The position numbers were made by a program, and so were the translations under genes. The notes below the pieces were generated by a model, which saw only the letters and a list, made by a program, of their open reading frames with translations, did no database searches and was not told the DNA's origin. A DNA stretch of 64,000 nucleotides, taken from the NCBI RefSeq assembly GCF_039555335.1, contig NC_092631.1:806001-870000 (forward strand), written 5' to 3'. This document shows, one piece after another, positions 13,899 through 26,538 of this stretch. This DNA comes from Amphiura filiformis (taxonomy: Eukaryota; Echinodermata; Ophiuroidea; Amphilepidida; Amphiuridae). Numbering within the stretch: position 1 is the first letter of the stretch; the number at the start of each line of letters is the position of its first letter.

Positions 13899-15136
13899 TT
13901 CGAAGGGCCTAGGCGTAAAATCGTGCTCTTGAGAGATTCAGCCAAAATTGAAGTTGGTTTTCGATTAAATTGCGGTTTTTGATTTATATAGATAGTTTTT
14001 ATGTTAGTGAATATATTTAATGCGTTTTAGATGCAAGTCGCGCTAAGTTTATTCTCTGAGAGGCCTTCAAAGCTAAAGAAACTGTCAAAAATTGTGAGAA
14101 AACTAATATTTCTCAGATTTGAAGCAAAATTGTCTTAGGTGACAAATCGGCACAAATCTTTAAACCTCTCAAATCTTAATTATTTTATAGGGGGGTGATT
14201 GTTGTAAAATCATTAATATATAGACCTTTGCCATTATGAAACCTAATTTCTTTTCATTTTAAAGCGGTTTTTAGCAGATAAACGGTCTAAAACTATATGT
14301 TGAGAATTGGTATTTAATGCAAATCTAGGGAAATAAGCACAAATGGTCAAAATGTTGAAAATGTGCACATTTTTGGAATGCACCATGTCTCTTTGATAGG
14401 ACATTTCTCTTGATGTGGATGTCACAGAGCACTCAAACCTTGAGTGTTTTACTCAAAACATTTTATATTTCAAGAAAAATATAAAAAAATTCGATTTTAT
14501 GAACATCAAGAATTCCTTGAAAGGGCCTAGGCGTAAAATCGTGCTCTTGAGAGATTCAGCCAAAATTGAAGTTGGTTTTCGATTAAATTGCGGTTATTTG
14601 ATTTATATAGATAGTTTTTATGTTAGTGAATATATTTAATGCGTTTTAGATGCAAGTCGCGCTAAGTTTATTCTCTGAGAGGCCTTCAAAGCTAAAGAAA
14701 CTGTCAAAATTGTGAGAAAACTAATATTTCTCAGATTTGAAGCAAAATTGTCTTAGGTGACAAATCGGCACAAATCTTTAAACCTCTCAAATCTTAATTA
14801 TTTTATAGGGGGTGATTGTTGTAAAATCATTAATATATAGACCTTTGCCATTATGAAACCTAATTTCTTTTCATTTTAAAGCGGTTTTAGCAGATAAACG
14901 GTCTAAAACTATATGTTGAGAATTGGTATTTAATGCAAATCTAGGGAAATAAGCACAAATGGTCAAAATGTTGAAAATGTGCACATTTTTGGAATGCACC
15001 ATGTATCTTTGATAGGACATTTCTCTTGATGTGGATGTCACAGAGCACTCAAACCTTGAGTGTTTTACTCAAAACATTTTATATTTCAAGAAAAATATAA
15101 AAAATTCGATTTTATGAACATCAAGAATTCCTTGAA

Positions 15137-15603
15137 GGGGCACACCACTAAATCAATGCGCCATTTGTGTAACCCTAATGAGTTCGGTAAAAACAGAAAC
15201 TTTTTGAGGTATTTTGGGCTGGTCTGTAGACTTATTAATCAGAAAGAGTGGCGAATTATAGCTTAAATAAAAGTGTAAAGCCTATGCATAAATTTGAGTC
15301 GCCAAAAAGTCGCATTTTATAATTATTGAGAAAATAGGTCCGCGAATTAAAAAATGGCAGAATCGGGTTTGCAGTCTTGAGAGCATGTCAAAAACAGTGA
15401 GGGCGCTATTCGCGGCCTCCTAGCGGGAAAACGAGATGGAAGAACCCCCATACATTGAAACATATGTTTAACTTTCATCGATTTGCAATCGACTGGTCAT
15501 CATAAAATATTTTAAAACGAGCCCAAAAGGCCTCAAAATGAGCAAAGAAAACCGGTGTTTTTACACGTGTTTCAATGGGAAGATTATTTAGTGGTGTGCG
15601 CCC
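15137..15603. mobile_element. B element copy 8
   Basis: 467 bp, intact ends, shortened homopolymers ('gagttcggtaaaaacag'). Three A monomers follow. Confidence 0.85.
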
Positions 15604-17456
15604 TTCGAAGGGCCTAGGCGTAAAATCGTGCTCTTGAGAGATTCAGCCAAAATTGAAGTTGGTTTTCGATTAAATTGCGGTTTTTGATTTATATAGATAG
15701 TTTTTATGTTAGTGAATATATTTAATGCGTTTTAGATGCAAGTCGCGCTAAGTTTATTCTCTGAGAGGCCTTCAAAGCTAAAGAAACTGTCAAAAATTGT
15801 GAGAAAACTAATATTTCTCAGATTTGAAGCAAAATTGTCTTAGGTGACAAATCGGCACAAATCTTTAAACCTCTCAAATCTTAATTATTTTATAGGGGGT
15901 GATTGTTGTAAAATCATTAATATATAGACCTTTGCCATTATGAAACCTAATTTCTTTTCATTTTAAAGCGGTTTTAGCAGATAAACGGTCTAAAACTATA
16001 TGTTGAGAATTGGTATTTAATGCAAATCTAGGGAAATAAGCACAAATGGTCAAAATGTTGAAAATGTGCACATTTTGGAATGCACCATGTATCTTTGATA
16101 GGACATTTCTCTTGATGTGGATGTCACAGAGCACTCAAACCTTGAGTGTTTTACTCAAAACATTTTATATTTCAAGAAAAATATAAAAAAATTCGATTTT
16201 ATGAACATCAAGAATTCCTTGAAAGGGCCTAGGCGTAAAATCGTGCTCTTGAGAGATTCAGCCAAAATTGAAGTTGGTTTTCGATTAAATTGCGGTTTTT
16301 GATTTATATAGATAGTTTTTATGTTAGTGAATATATTTAATGCGTTTTAGATGCAAGTCGCGCTAAGTTTATTCTCTGAGAGGCATTCAAAGTTAAAGAA
16401 ACTGTCAAAAATTGTGAGAAAACTAATATTTCTCAGATTTGAAGCAAAATTGTCTTAGGTGACAAATCGGCACAAATCTTTAAACCTCTCAAATCTTAAT
16501 TATTTTATAGGGGGGTGATTGTTGTAAAATCATTAATATATAGACCTTTGCCATTATGAAACCTAATTTCTTTTCATTTTAAAGCGGTTTTAGCAGATAA
16601 ACGGTCTAAAACTATATGTTGAGAATTGGTATTTAATGCAAATCTAGGGAAATAAGCACAAATGGTCAAAATGTTGAAAATGTGCACATTTTTGGAATGC
16701 ACCATGTATCTTTGATAGGACATTTCTCTTGATGTGGATGTCACAGAGCACTCAAACCTTGAGTGTTTTACTCAAAACATTTTATATTTCAAGAAAAATA
16801 TAAAAAAATTCGATTTTATGAACATCAAGAATTCCTTGAAAGGGCCTAGGCGTAAAATCGTGCTCTTGAGAGATTCAGCCAAAATTGAAGTTGGTTTTCG
16901 ATTAAATTGCGGTTTTTGATTTATATAGATAGTTTTTATGTTAGTGAATATATTTAATGCGTTTTAGATGCAAGTCGCGCTAAGTTTATTCTCTGAGAGG
17001 CCTTCAAAGCTAAAGAAACTGTCAAAATTGTGAGAAAACTAATATTTCTCAGATTTGAAGCAAAATTGTCTTAGGTGACAAATCGGCACAAATCTTTAAA
17101 CCTCTCAAATCTTAATTATTTTATAGGGGGGTGATTGTTGTAAAATCATTAATATATAGACCTTTGCCATTATGAAACCTAATTTCTTTTCATTTTAAAG
17201 CGGTTTTTAGCAGATAAACGGTCTAAAACTATATGTTGAGAATTGGTATTTAATGCAAATCTAGGGAAATAAGCACAAATGGTCAAAATGTTGAAAATGT
17301 GCACATTTTTGGAATGCACCATGTATCTTTGATAGGACATTTCTCTTGATGTGGATGTCACAGAGCACTCAAACCTTGAGTGTTTTACTCAAAACATTTT
17401 ATATTTCAAGAAAAATATAAAAAATTCGATTTTATGAACATCAAGAATTCCTTGAA

Positions 17457-17928
17457 GGGGGCACACCACTAAATCAATGCGCCATTTGTGTAACCCTAAT
17501 GAGTTCCGGTAAAAAACAGAAACTTTTTGAGGTATTTTGGGCTGGTCTGTAGACTTATTAATCAGAAAGAGTGGCGAATTATAGCTTAAATAAAAGTGTA
17601 AAGCCTATGCATAAATTTGAGTCGCCAAAAAAGTCGCATTTTTATAATTATTGAGAAAATAGGTCCGCGAATTAAAAAATGGCAGAATCGGGTTTGCAGT
17701 CTTGAGAGCATGTCAAAAACAGTGAGGGCGCTATTCGCGGCCTCCTAGCGGGAAAACGAGATGGAAGAACCCCCATACATTGAAACATATGTTTAACTTT
17801 CATCGATTTGCAATCGACTGGTCATCATAAAATATTTTAAAACGAGCCCAAAAGGCCTCAAAATGAGCAAAGAAAACCGGTGTTTTGACACGTGTTTCAA
17901 TGGGAAGATTATTTAGTGGTGTGCGCCC
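17457..17928. mobile_element. B element copy 9
   Basis: 472 bp, intact ends, with 'tgttttgacacg' instead of 'tgtttttacacg'. Four A monomers follow. Confidence 0.85.
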
Positions 17929-20409
17929 TTCGAAGGGCCTAGGCGTAAAATCGTGCTCTTGAGAGATTCAGCCAAAATTGAAGTTGGTTTTCGATTAAAT
18001 TGCGGTTTTTAGATTTATATAGATAGTTTTTATGTTAGTGAATATATTTAATGCGTTTTAGATGCAAGTCGCGCTAAGTTTATTCTCTGAGAGGCCTTCA
18101 AAGCTAAAGAAAACTGTCAAAATTGTGAGAAAACTAATATTTCTCAGATTTGAAGCAAAATTGTCTTAGGTGACAAATCGGCACAAATCTTTAAACCTCT
18201 CAAATCTTAATTATTTTATAGGGGGGTGATTGTTGTAAAATCATTAATATATAGACCTTTGCCATTATGAAACCTAATTTCTTTTCATTTTAAAGCGGTT
18301 TTTAGCAGATAAACGGTCTAAAACTATATGTTGAGAATTGGTATTTAATGCAAATCTAGGGAAATAAGCACAAATGGTCAAAATGTTGAAAAATGTGCAC
18401 ATTTTTGGAATGCACCATGTATCTTTGATAGGACATTTCTCTTGATGTGGATGTCACAGAGCACTCAAACCTTGAGTGTTTTACTCAAAACATTTTATAT
18501 TTCAAGAAAATATAAAAAATTCGATTTTATGAACATCAAGAATTCCTTCGAAGGGCCTAGGCGTAAAATCGTGCTCTTGAGAGATTCAGCCAAAATTGAA
18601 GTTGGTTTTCGATTAAATTGCGGTTTTTTGATTTATATAGATAGTTTTTATGTTAGTGAATATATTTAATGCGTTTTAGATGCAAGTCGCGCTAAGTTTA
18701 TTCTCTGAGAGGCCTTCAAAGTTAAAGAAACTGTCAAAAAAATTGTGAGAAAACTAATATTTCTCAGATTTGAAGCAAAATTGTCTTAGGTGACAAATCG
18801 GCACAAGTCTTTAAACCTCTCAAATCTTAATTATTTTATAGGGGGGTGATTGTTGTAAAATCATTAATATATAGACCTTTGCCATTATGAAACCTAATTT
18901 AATTTTTCATTTTAAAGCGGTTTTTAGCAGATAAACGGTCTAAAACTATATGTTGAGAATTGGTATTTAATGCAAATCTAGGGAAATAAGCACAAATGGT
19001 CAAAATGTTGAAAATGTGCACATTTTTGGAATGCACCATGTATCTTTGATAGGACATTTCTCTTGATGTGGATGTCACAGAGCACTCAAACCTTGAGTGT
19101 TATAATCAAAACATTTTATATTTCAAGAAAAATATAAAAAAATTCGATTTTATGAACATCAAGAATTCCTTGAAAGGGCCTAGGCGTAAAATCGTGCTCT
19201 TGAGAGATTCAGCCAAAATTGAAGTTGGTTTTCGATTAAATTGCGGTTTTTGATTTATATAGATAGTTTTTATGTTAGTGAATATATTTAATGCGTTTTA
19301 GATGCAAGTCGCGCTAAGTTTATTCTCTGAGAGGCCTTCAAAGCTAAAGAAACTGTCAAAATTGTGAGAAAACTAATATTTCTCAGATTTGAAGCAATTG
19401 TCTTAGGTGACAAATCGGCACAAATCTTTAAACCTCTCAAATCTTAATTATTTTTATAGGGGGTGATTGTTGTAAAATCATTAATATATAGACCTTTGCC
19501 ATTATGAAACCTAATTTCTTTTCATTTTAAAGCGGTTTTTAGCAGATAAACGGTCTAAAACTATATGTTGAGAATTGGTATTTAATGCAAATCTAGGGAA
19601 ATAAGCACAAATGGTCAAAATGTTGAAAATGTGCACATTTTTGGAATGCACCATGTATCTTTGATAGGACATTTCTCTTGAGGTGGATGTCACAGAGCCC
19701 TCAAACCTTGAGTGTTTTACTCAAAACATTTTATATTTCAAGAAAAATATAAAAAAATTCGATTTTATGAACATCAAGAATTCCTTGAAAGGGCCTAGGC
19801 GTAAAATCGTGCTCTTGAGAGATTCAGCCAAAATTGAAGTTGGTTTTCGATTAAATTGCGGTTTTTGATTTATATAGATAGTTTTTATGTTAGTGAATAT
19901 ATTTAATGCGTTTTAGATGCAAGTCGCGCTAAGTTTATTCTCTGAGAGGCCTTCAAAGTTAAAGAAACTGAAAAAAATTGTGAGAAAACTAATATTTCTC
20001 AGATTTGAAGCAAAATTGTCTTAGGTGACAAATCGGCACAAATCTTTAAACCTCTCAAATCTTAATTATTTTATAGGGGGGGGGGTGATTGTTGTAAAAT
20101 CATTAATATATAGACCTTTGCCATTATGAAACCTAATTTCTTTTCATTTTAAAGCGGTTTTTAGCAGATAAACGGTCTAAAACTATATGTTGAGAATTGG
20201 TATTTAATGCAAATCTAGGGAAATAAGCACAAATGGTCAAAATGTTGAAAATGTGCACATTTTGGAATGCACCATGTATCTTTGATAGGACATTTCTCTT
20301 GATGTGGATGTCACAGAGCACTCAAACCTTGAGTGTTTTACTCAAAACATTTTATATTTCAAGAAAAATATAAAAAATTCGATTTTATGAACATCAAGAA
20401 TTCCTTGAA

Positions 20410-20879
20410 GGGGGCACACCACTAAATCAATGCGCCATTTGTGTAACCCTAATGAGTTCCGGTAAAAACAGAAACTTTTTGAGGTATTTTGGGCTGGTCT
20501 GTAGACTTATTAATCAGAAAGAGTGGCGAATTATAGCTTAAATAAAAGTGTAAAGCCTATGCATAAATTTGAGTCGCCAAAAAGTCGCATTTTTATAATT
20601 ATTGAGAAAATAGGTCCGCGAATTAAAAAATGGCAGAATCGGGTTTGCAGTCTTGAGAGCATGTCAAAAACAGTGAGGGCGCTATTCGCGGCCTCCTAGC
20701 GGGAAAACGAGATGGAAGAACCCCCATACATTGAAACATATGTTTAACTTTCATCGATTTGCAATCGACTGGTCATCATAAAATATTTTAAAACGAGCCC
20801 AAAAGGCCTCAAAATGAGCAAAGAAAACCGGTGTTTTTACACGTGTTTCAATGGGAAGATTATTTAGTGGTGTGCGCCC
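20410..20879. mobile_element. B element copy 10
   Basis: 470 bp, intact ends. The following junction reads 'ttcgaaggcctagg', one G shorter than in other copies. Four A monomers follow. Confidence 0.85.
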
Positions 20880-23363
20880 TTCGAAGGCCTAGGCGTAAAA
20901 TCGTGCTCTTGAGAGATTCAGCCAAAATTGAAGTTGGTTTTCGATTAAATTGCGGTTTTTGATTTATATAGATAGTTTTTATGTTAGTGAATATATTTAA
21001 TGCGTTTTAGATGCAAGTCGCGCTAAGTTTATTCTCTGAGAGGCCTTCAAAGCTAAAGAAACTGTCAAAAATTGTGAGAAAACTAATATTTCTCAGATTT
21101 GAAGCAAAATTGTCTTAGGTGACAAATCGGCACAAATCTTTAAACCTCTCAAATCTTAATTATTTTATAGGGGGGTGATTGTTGTAAAATCATTAATATA
21201 TAGACCTTTGCCATTATGAAACCTAATTTCTTTTCATTTTAAAGCGGTTTTTAGCAGATAAACGGTCTAAAACTATATGTTGAGAATTGGTATTTAATGC
21301 AAATCTAGGGAAATAAGCACAAATGGTCAAAATGTTGAAAATGTGCACATTTTTTTGGAATGCACCATGTATCTTTGATAGGACATTTCTCTTGATGTGG
21401 ATGTCACAGAGCACTCAAACCTTGAGTGTTTTACTCAAAACATTTTATATTTCAAGAAAAATATAAAAAAATTCGATTTTATGAACATCAAGAATTCCTT
21501 CGAAGGGCCTAGGCGTAAAATCGTGCTCTTGAGAGATTCAGCCAAAATTGAAGTTGGTTTTCGATTAAATTGCGGTTTTTTGATTTATATAGATAGTTTT
21601 TATGTTAGTGAATATATTTAATGCGTTTTAGATGCAAGTCGCGCTAAGTTTATTCTCTGAGAGGCCTTCAAAGCTAAAGAAACTGTCAAAAATTGTGAGA
21701 AAACTAATATTTCTCAGATTTGAAGCAAAATTGTCTTAGGTGACAAATCGGCACAAGTCTTTAAACCTCTCAAATCTTAATTATTTTATAGGGGGGGTGA
21801 TTGTTGTAAAATCATTAATATATAGACCTTTGCCATTATGAAACCTAATTTCTTTGTAATTTAAAGCGGTTTTTAGCAGATAAACGGTCTAAAACTATAT
21901 GTTGAGAATTGGTATTTAATGCAAATCTAGGGAAATAAGCACAAATGGTCAAAATGTTGAAAATGTGCACATTTTTGGAATGCACCATGTATCTTTGATA
22001 GGACATTTCTCTTGATGTGGATGTCACAGAGCACTCAAACCTTGAGTGTTTTACTCAAAACATTTTATATTTCAAGAAAAATATAAAAAAATTCGATTTT
22101 ATGAACATCAAGAATTCCTTGAAAGGGCCTAGGCGTAAAATCGTGCTCTTGAGAGATTCAGCCAAAATTGAAGTTGGTTTTCGATTAAATTGCGGTTTTT
22201 TGATTTATATAGATAGTTTTTATGTTAGTGAATATATTTAATGCGTTTTAGATGCAAGTCGCGCTAAGTTTATTCTCTGAGAGGCCTTCAAAGCTAAAGA
22301 AACTGAAAAAAATTGTGAGAAAACTAATATTTCTCAGATTTGAAGCAAAATTGTCTTAGGTGACAAATCGGCACAAATCTTTAAACCTCTCAAATCTTAA
22401 TTATTTTATAGGGGGGGGGGTGATTGTTGTAAAATCATTAATATATAGACCTTTGCCATTATGAAACCTAATTTCTTTTCATTTTAAAGCGGGTTTTAGC
22501 AGATAAACGGTCTAAAACTATATGTTGAGAATTGGTATTTAATGCAAATCTAGGGAAATAAGCACAAATGGTCAAAATGTTGAAAATGTGCACATTTTTG
22601 GAATGCACCATGTATCTTTGATAGGACATTTCTCTTGATGTGGATGTCACAGAGCACTCAAACCTTGAGTGTTTTACTCAAAACATTTTATATTTCAAGA
22701 AAAATATAAAAAAATTCGATTTTATGAACATCAAGAATTCCTTGAAAGGGCCTAGGCGTAAAATCGTGCTCTTGAGAGATTCAGCCAAAATTGAAGTTGG
22801 TTTTCGATTAAATTGCGGTTTTTGATTTATATAGATAGTTTTTATGTTAGTGAATATATTTAATGCGTTTTAGATGCAAGTCGCGCTAAGTTTATTCTCT
22901 GAGAGGCCTTCAAAGCTAAAGAAACTGTCAAAAATTGTGAGAAAACTAATATTTCTCAGATTTGAAGCAAAATTGTCTTAGGTGACAAATCGGCACAAAT
23001 CTTTAAACCTCTCAAATCTTAATTATTTTATAGGGGGGTGATTGTTGTAAAATCATTAATATATAGACCTTTGCCATTATGAAACCTAATTTCTTTTCAT
23101 TTTAAAGCGGTTTTAGCAGATAAACGGTCTAAAACTATATGTTGAGAATTGGTATTTAATGCAAATCTAGGGAAATAAGCACAAATGGTCAAAATGTTGA
23201 AAATGTGCACATTTTTTGGAATGCACCATGTATCTTTGATAGGACATTTCTCTTGATGTGGATGTCACAGAGCACTCAAACCTTGAGTGTTTTACTCAAA
23301 ACATTTTATATTTCAAGAAAAATATAAAAAATTCGATTTTATGAACATCAAGAATTCCTTGAA

Positions 23364-23693
23364 GGGGCACACCACTAAATCAATGCGCCATTTGTGTAAC
23401 CCTAATGAGTTCCGGTAAAAACAGAAACTTTTTGAGGTATTTTGGGCTGGTCTGTAGACTTATTAATCAGAAAGAGTGGCGAATTATAGCTTAAATAAAA
23501 GTGTAAAGCCTATGCATAAATTTGAGTCGCCAAAAAGTCGCATTTTATAATTATTGAGAAAATAGGTCCGCGAATTAAAAAATGGCAGAATCGGGTTTGC
23601 AGTCTTGAGAGCATGTCAAAAACAGTGAGGGCGCTATTCGCGGCCTCCTAGCGGGAAAACGAGATGGAAGAACCCCCATACATTGAAACATAT
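23364..23693. mobile_element. B element copy 11, truncated at the array edge
   Basis: Only the first ~330 bp of B are present. Similarity stops after 'cattgaaacatat', where non-satellite DNA begins with 'tgtgtactgac'. The right inverted end is missing. This is the right-hand boundary of the satellite array. Confidence 0.9.
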
Positions 23694-23921
23694 TGTGTAC
23701 TGACAGCAAATGTCACAGGTGGTTGAGAATACTGACCTAGAAACAATCAATCAATCTGCAGATCATATGACATTGTTTATTGTTGACGTTGATGAGTTGG
23801 GAAAATCCTTGAAGCAAAAATACATCAGAAATCTGAATTGAAGCTGTAAGTACAGCCCGGAAGTACAGTGTGTGAATAAAGCATTAATTTTTGTCTCGCC
23901 TGAACTTAGCCGGGAACTTAA
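23694..23921. other. Non-coding spacer next to the satellite
   Basis: Unique-looking AT-rich DNA between the satellite edge and the first MITE. No coding region, RNA gene or repeat is supported. Confidence 0.5.
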
Positions 23922-24066
23922 GGGCTGGGGTATGAACTGATGGACATAGGAACGGCGTCCATGAGACTCAGCGAGTCTAGTATGAACGTTTGGACAGTAT
24001 TTATTGTGGGACATCAGAGCACATCAGACATATCGAATTGCATTCTGAATACGAAGAATGTCCTTC

Positions 24067-25400
24067 CATGGAGGTATATAAATAAATGGAGAATGATCGC
24101 CAGAATTCTAATCTCCTAAGTGGAGATTATCCCGTTACCTCTATTCAATGAGTCACCAAACTTGAATTGACCAGCCACTTCAGCCAAGCTATTGATATCC
24201 ACGATGGTTATGAGCCTCTACCATGGTTCATTGATTGTCACTCCCAAAATTTCCTCATAGGAATTGACCCTACATTGACCCGTACCGGAAGCCTTGTAAA
24301 AGAGACTGTATAATGACGTCAGCTAGTCAATCAGCTAGTTCAAAGTCACCAGTTTTGATAGCTTATAGTTTCAATGTATGATCGTGCGAAAACCCGAAGA
24401 AATTCGGATGTTCTGTTCTCAAGTTATGAAACTGTTTTCTACTAAACTAAACTAAACTAAACTAAACTAGTTGTGCCGTAACTTGACAAATATACTTAGT
24501 TTTCATGTTCATATATCAAGCTTTTAAGGGGGTCTGAGGGAGTTCAAATATAGTGCAAATGAAAGCAAAACGTTTTTACCTTCCGATTGTGAAACAATTA
24601 TGTTGGGCCAATTTGGGCCATTTGAGTTACGAGCGAGCAAAATTTACCGGAAGTACTTCGGAATTCAAGCAAAAGTGATGATCAGACAATCTTTTCTAGA
24701 GATAAATTGATTTACGGAATGTATAGGCCCTATATACTTTGTTTAAACAGTTTCTCATAGTTTAGTGTATGATAATCGCGATTTTGGTTGAAGCTTCGGG
24801 TCAAATTGATTGAGTGCCATGACGGATATGTCATGTTATTGAACTTTTTTAAACTTTTAATTCTGTAGGCCTATTGTCATGAAATCGTATAGGCCGCCTA
24901 AATCATCATCATTAAACTTCTCATTGTATAATAAATAATTATCAGTATTTAGGCCTAAATGATTATTAATATTATTAGGAGGCTATCATTTTCTTTGGAG
25001 GAGGGGTTCCAAATATACGGGGGTCATAACTTTTTGGAAAAAAAAGTCATAATTCAATTTTTCATGACCAAAATGTAGGGAGTCACAAGATGACAACAGA
25101 TAAGGTGTTTCTTTTTTCAAAAAGACTGATTTCTTGATGCAATTTAAGCACTCAATTTTTGGCGAAAATGAGATTTTGATATCAAAATTTTATGAAACAT
25201 GAGCACTTAATTTCCAATAAGTATAAACTTCATTTTACCCCATTGAAATCAATGGCCAGTGAAACAGACTTCACAATGTAATCAGCTTAGCATAATCAAT
25301 ATAAACCTGAAATTGCCTATTCAACAATAATTGGTCATAACCAACGTAGTACAAAAGAGGCTTGGCTGGATCATTCTCCATTTATTTATATACCTCCATG
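24067..25400. mobile_element. 1334-bp TIR element nested in the palindromic MITE
   Basis: Ends in a perfect 32-bp terminal inverted repeat starting 'catggaggtatataaataa' (24067-24098 and its complement at 25369-25400). It is flanked by the 7-bp direct repeat 'gtccttc' at 24060-24066 and 25401-25407. Rejoining the flanks recreates the host MITE sequence 'gtccttctgatatc', so the insertion event is visible directly. No transposase frame is visible, so it is non-autonomous. It contains an (AAACT)n run. The superfamily is not certain: a 7-bp duplication is not diagnostic. Confidence 0.85.
24441..24469. repeat. (ACTAA)n microsatellite
   Basis: Nearly six perfect copies of the 5-bp unit inside the 1334-bp TIR element. 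Confidence 0.95.
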
Positions 25401-26019
25401 GTCCTTCTGATATCAAATAATTTTGATTTTTGAAATTCGCAATTTAATACACATTTTATGGCAAATCATTAAAAATTGATATTTTTGATATTTAACAGTA
25501 CTCGAAGTAAACTTTATAAATCTGATGATTTATACTTAAAGTGTATGTAGGTGGGATGAAAAGCCGACGATCAATTGAAAATTTTGACCTTTCATATTGA
25601 AGATATGGATTTTTTTCCCAAAACACCAAAAAAAATTAGGTCTTTTGGGGAAAAATCCATATCTTCAATATGAAAGGTCAAAATTTTCAATTGACCGTCG
25701 GCTTTTCCTCCCAGCTACATACACTTTAAGAATATATCATTAGATTTATATAATTTACTTTGAGGACTGTTATATATCAAAAATTTGAAAAATATCAAAT
25801 TTTTATAATTTGTCATAAAATTTGTATTATATTGTGATTTTCAAAAATGAAAATTATTTGATATCAGAAAGACATGCTTCGTATTCAGAATGCAATTCGA
25901 TAGGTCTGAGGTGCTCTCATGTCCCACAAAAAATACTGTCAAAACGCAATAAACGCTCATTCTAGATCCCTTAAAGGAGTACTTCGTGATCCTAGCATCC
26001 TCTATTTATGTCATTTGTC

Positions 26020-26480
26020 ATTAGATCAAGAGCTTTAGGTAAACCTGTATTATCCGTCAATTTCTCCGAATTATGTTAAACAAAACTCATTAAAATTCTA
26101 ATAAAAATAAAAATAATGGTGTCAAAATGTGTATTTTTAATGTATAAATTACTGTTATACCCCACTGTCATTACAAATTGCCTATTTCCCCTTCTATCGA
26201 TCGCTAAAATGATAAACAGAGGGCAGTATCATTCTATTAATAATAATTAAATACTGCCCTCTGTTGGTGACTTCGGCGACAAAGCAGCACATCTGCTGAG
26301 ATCACGGCTGAGATGTTAAATTTGAATGTATGACACTCTTGCATGCCAAATTTGCTAAGCGATTTTTCACGACTAAGAGTTACACATGAGTTACAGTGAC
26401 GTCAGCACCATCTTACTTACCATACTGTTACCCTCGCGGTAATTATTAACCAGGTTTAAAATGTTGGGGTGGCATGCGAA
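26020..26480. repeat. Mosaic of repeat fragments, inverted relative to 32603-34550
   Basis: Segment 26216-26294 is the inverted, almost identical copy (about two mismatches in ~78 bp) of 32686-32764. Its core is itself a hairpin, 'cagagggcagtat' with 'atactgccctctg'. Segment 26020-26140 matches, inverted and more diverged, 34436-34550. Between 26285 and 26415 a ~120-bp stretch is flanked by 'cagcacatct' and 'cagcaccatct' and is absent from the other copy, so it may be an insertion. No coding capacity. Confidence 0.7.
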
Positions 26481-26486
26481 AGATGA

Positions 26487-26538
26487 ACCTGTAATGCAAG
26501 GACGAAATGTAATCAGTGATGCCATTCAGTAGAGTGAT
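26487..26538 (+). repeat. Exact 52-bp direct repeat, copy 1
   Basis: Identical over 52 bases to 32433-32484 in the same orientation (starts 'acctgtaatgcaagg', ends 'cattcagtagagtgat'). The surrounding DNA of the two copies differs. Confidence 0.9.

Larger units (their letters stand above)
1..23693. repeat. Composite satellite array: ~617-bp monomer A with interspersed ~470-bp element B
   Basis: About 30 near-identical head-to-tail copies of an AT-rich monomer (spacing 615-626 bp between equivalent points, e.g. 2745, 3363 and 9129, 9744) fill this stretch. Eleven copies carry a ~470-bp insertion (B) at one fixed point, between 'attccttgaa' and 'gggcctaggcg', making a ~1090-bp long unit. The number of A monomers between successive B copies is 1, 3, 2, 3, 3, 4, 2, 3, 4, 4. 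Copies differ by a few substitutions (for example 'aaagctaaag' versus 'aaagttaaag', both common) and mainly by homopolymer lengths. The first bases of the window already lie inside a monomer, so the array extends to the left. No coding capacity is supported: the 60-61-residue open frames on both strands simply recur with the repeat. Confidence 0.97.
23922..25970. mobile_element. Palindromic MITE flanked by TTAA, interrupted by a second element
   Basis: The outer arms are inverted copies: the left arm (23922-24066, 'gtttggacagtatttattg...cgaattgcattctgaatac') matches the reverse complement of 25862-25970. The core (25408-25861) is a long hairpin whose halves pair around 25630 ('gaagatatggattttttt' against 'aaaaatccatatcttc'). 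The sequence TTAA occurs just outside both ends (23918-23921 and 25971-25974), as expected for piggyBac- or Kolobok-type target duplications. The element has no coding capacity. It is split at 24067-25400 by another element. The left arm also carries a 42-bp insertion at 23938-23979 between two copies of 'gtatgaac'. Confidence 0.8.

Noticed and set aside
1477-22825. Repeated 60-61-residue open frames on both strands (starting MTSTSREM and MDVTEHSN)
   Set aside because: They recur only because the satellite is homogeneous. They are interrupted or extended by homopolymer indels in many copies and overlap each other antisense, with no start, splice or domain evidence.
1-23693. CRISPR-like array (regular repeats with spacers)
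   Set aside because: The repeat unit is over 600 bp, the 'spacers' are the same B element each time, and the DNA is eukaryotic.
23938-23979. 42-bp insertion between 'gtatgaac' repeats as an independent transposon
   Set aside because: Direct 8-bp repeats are suggestive, but the insert has no convincing terminal inverted repeats and could be a local duplication; noted under the host MITE only.
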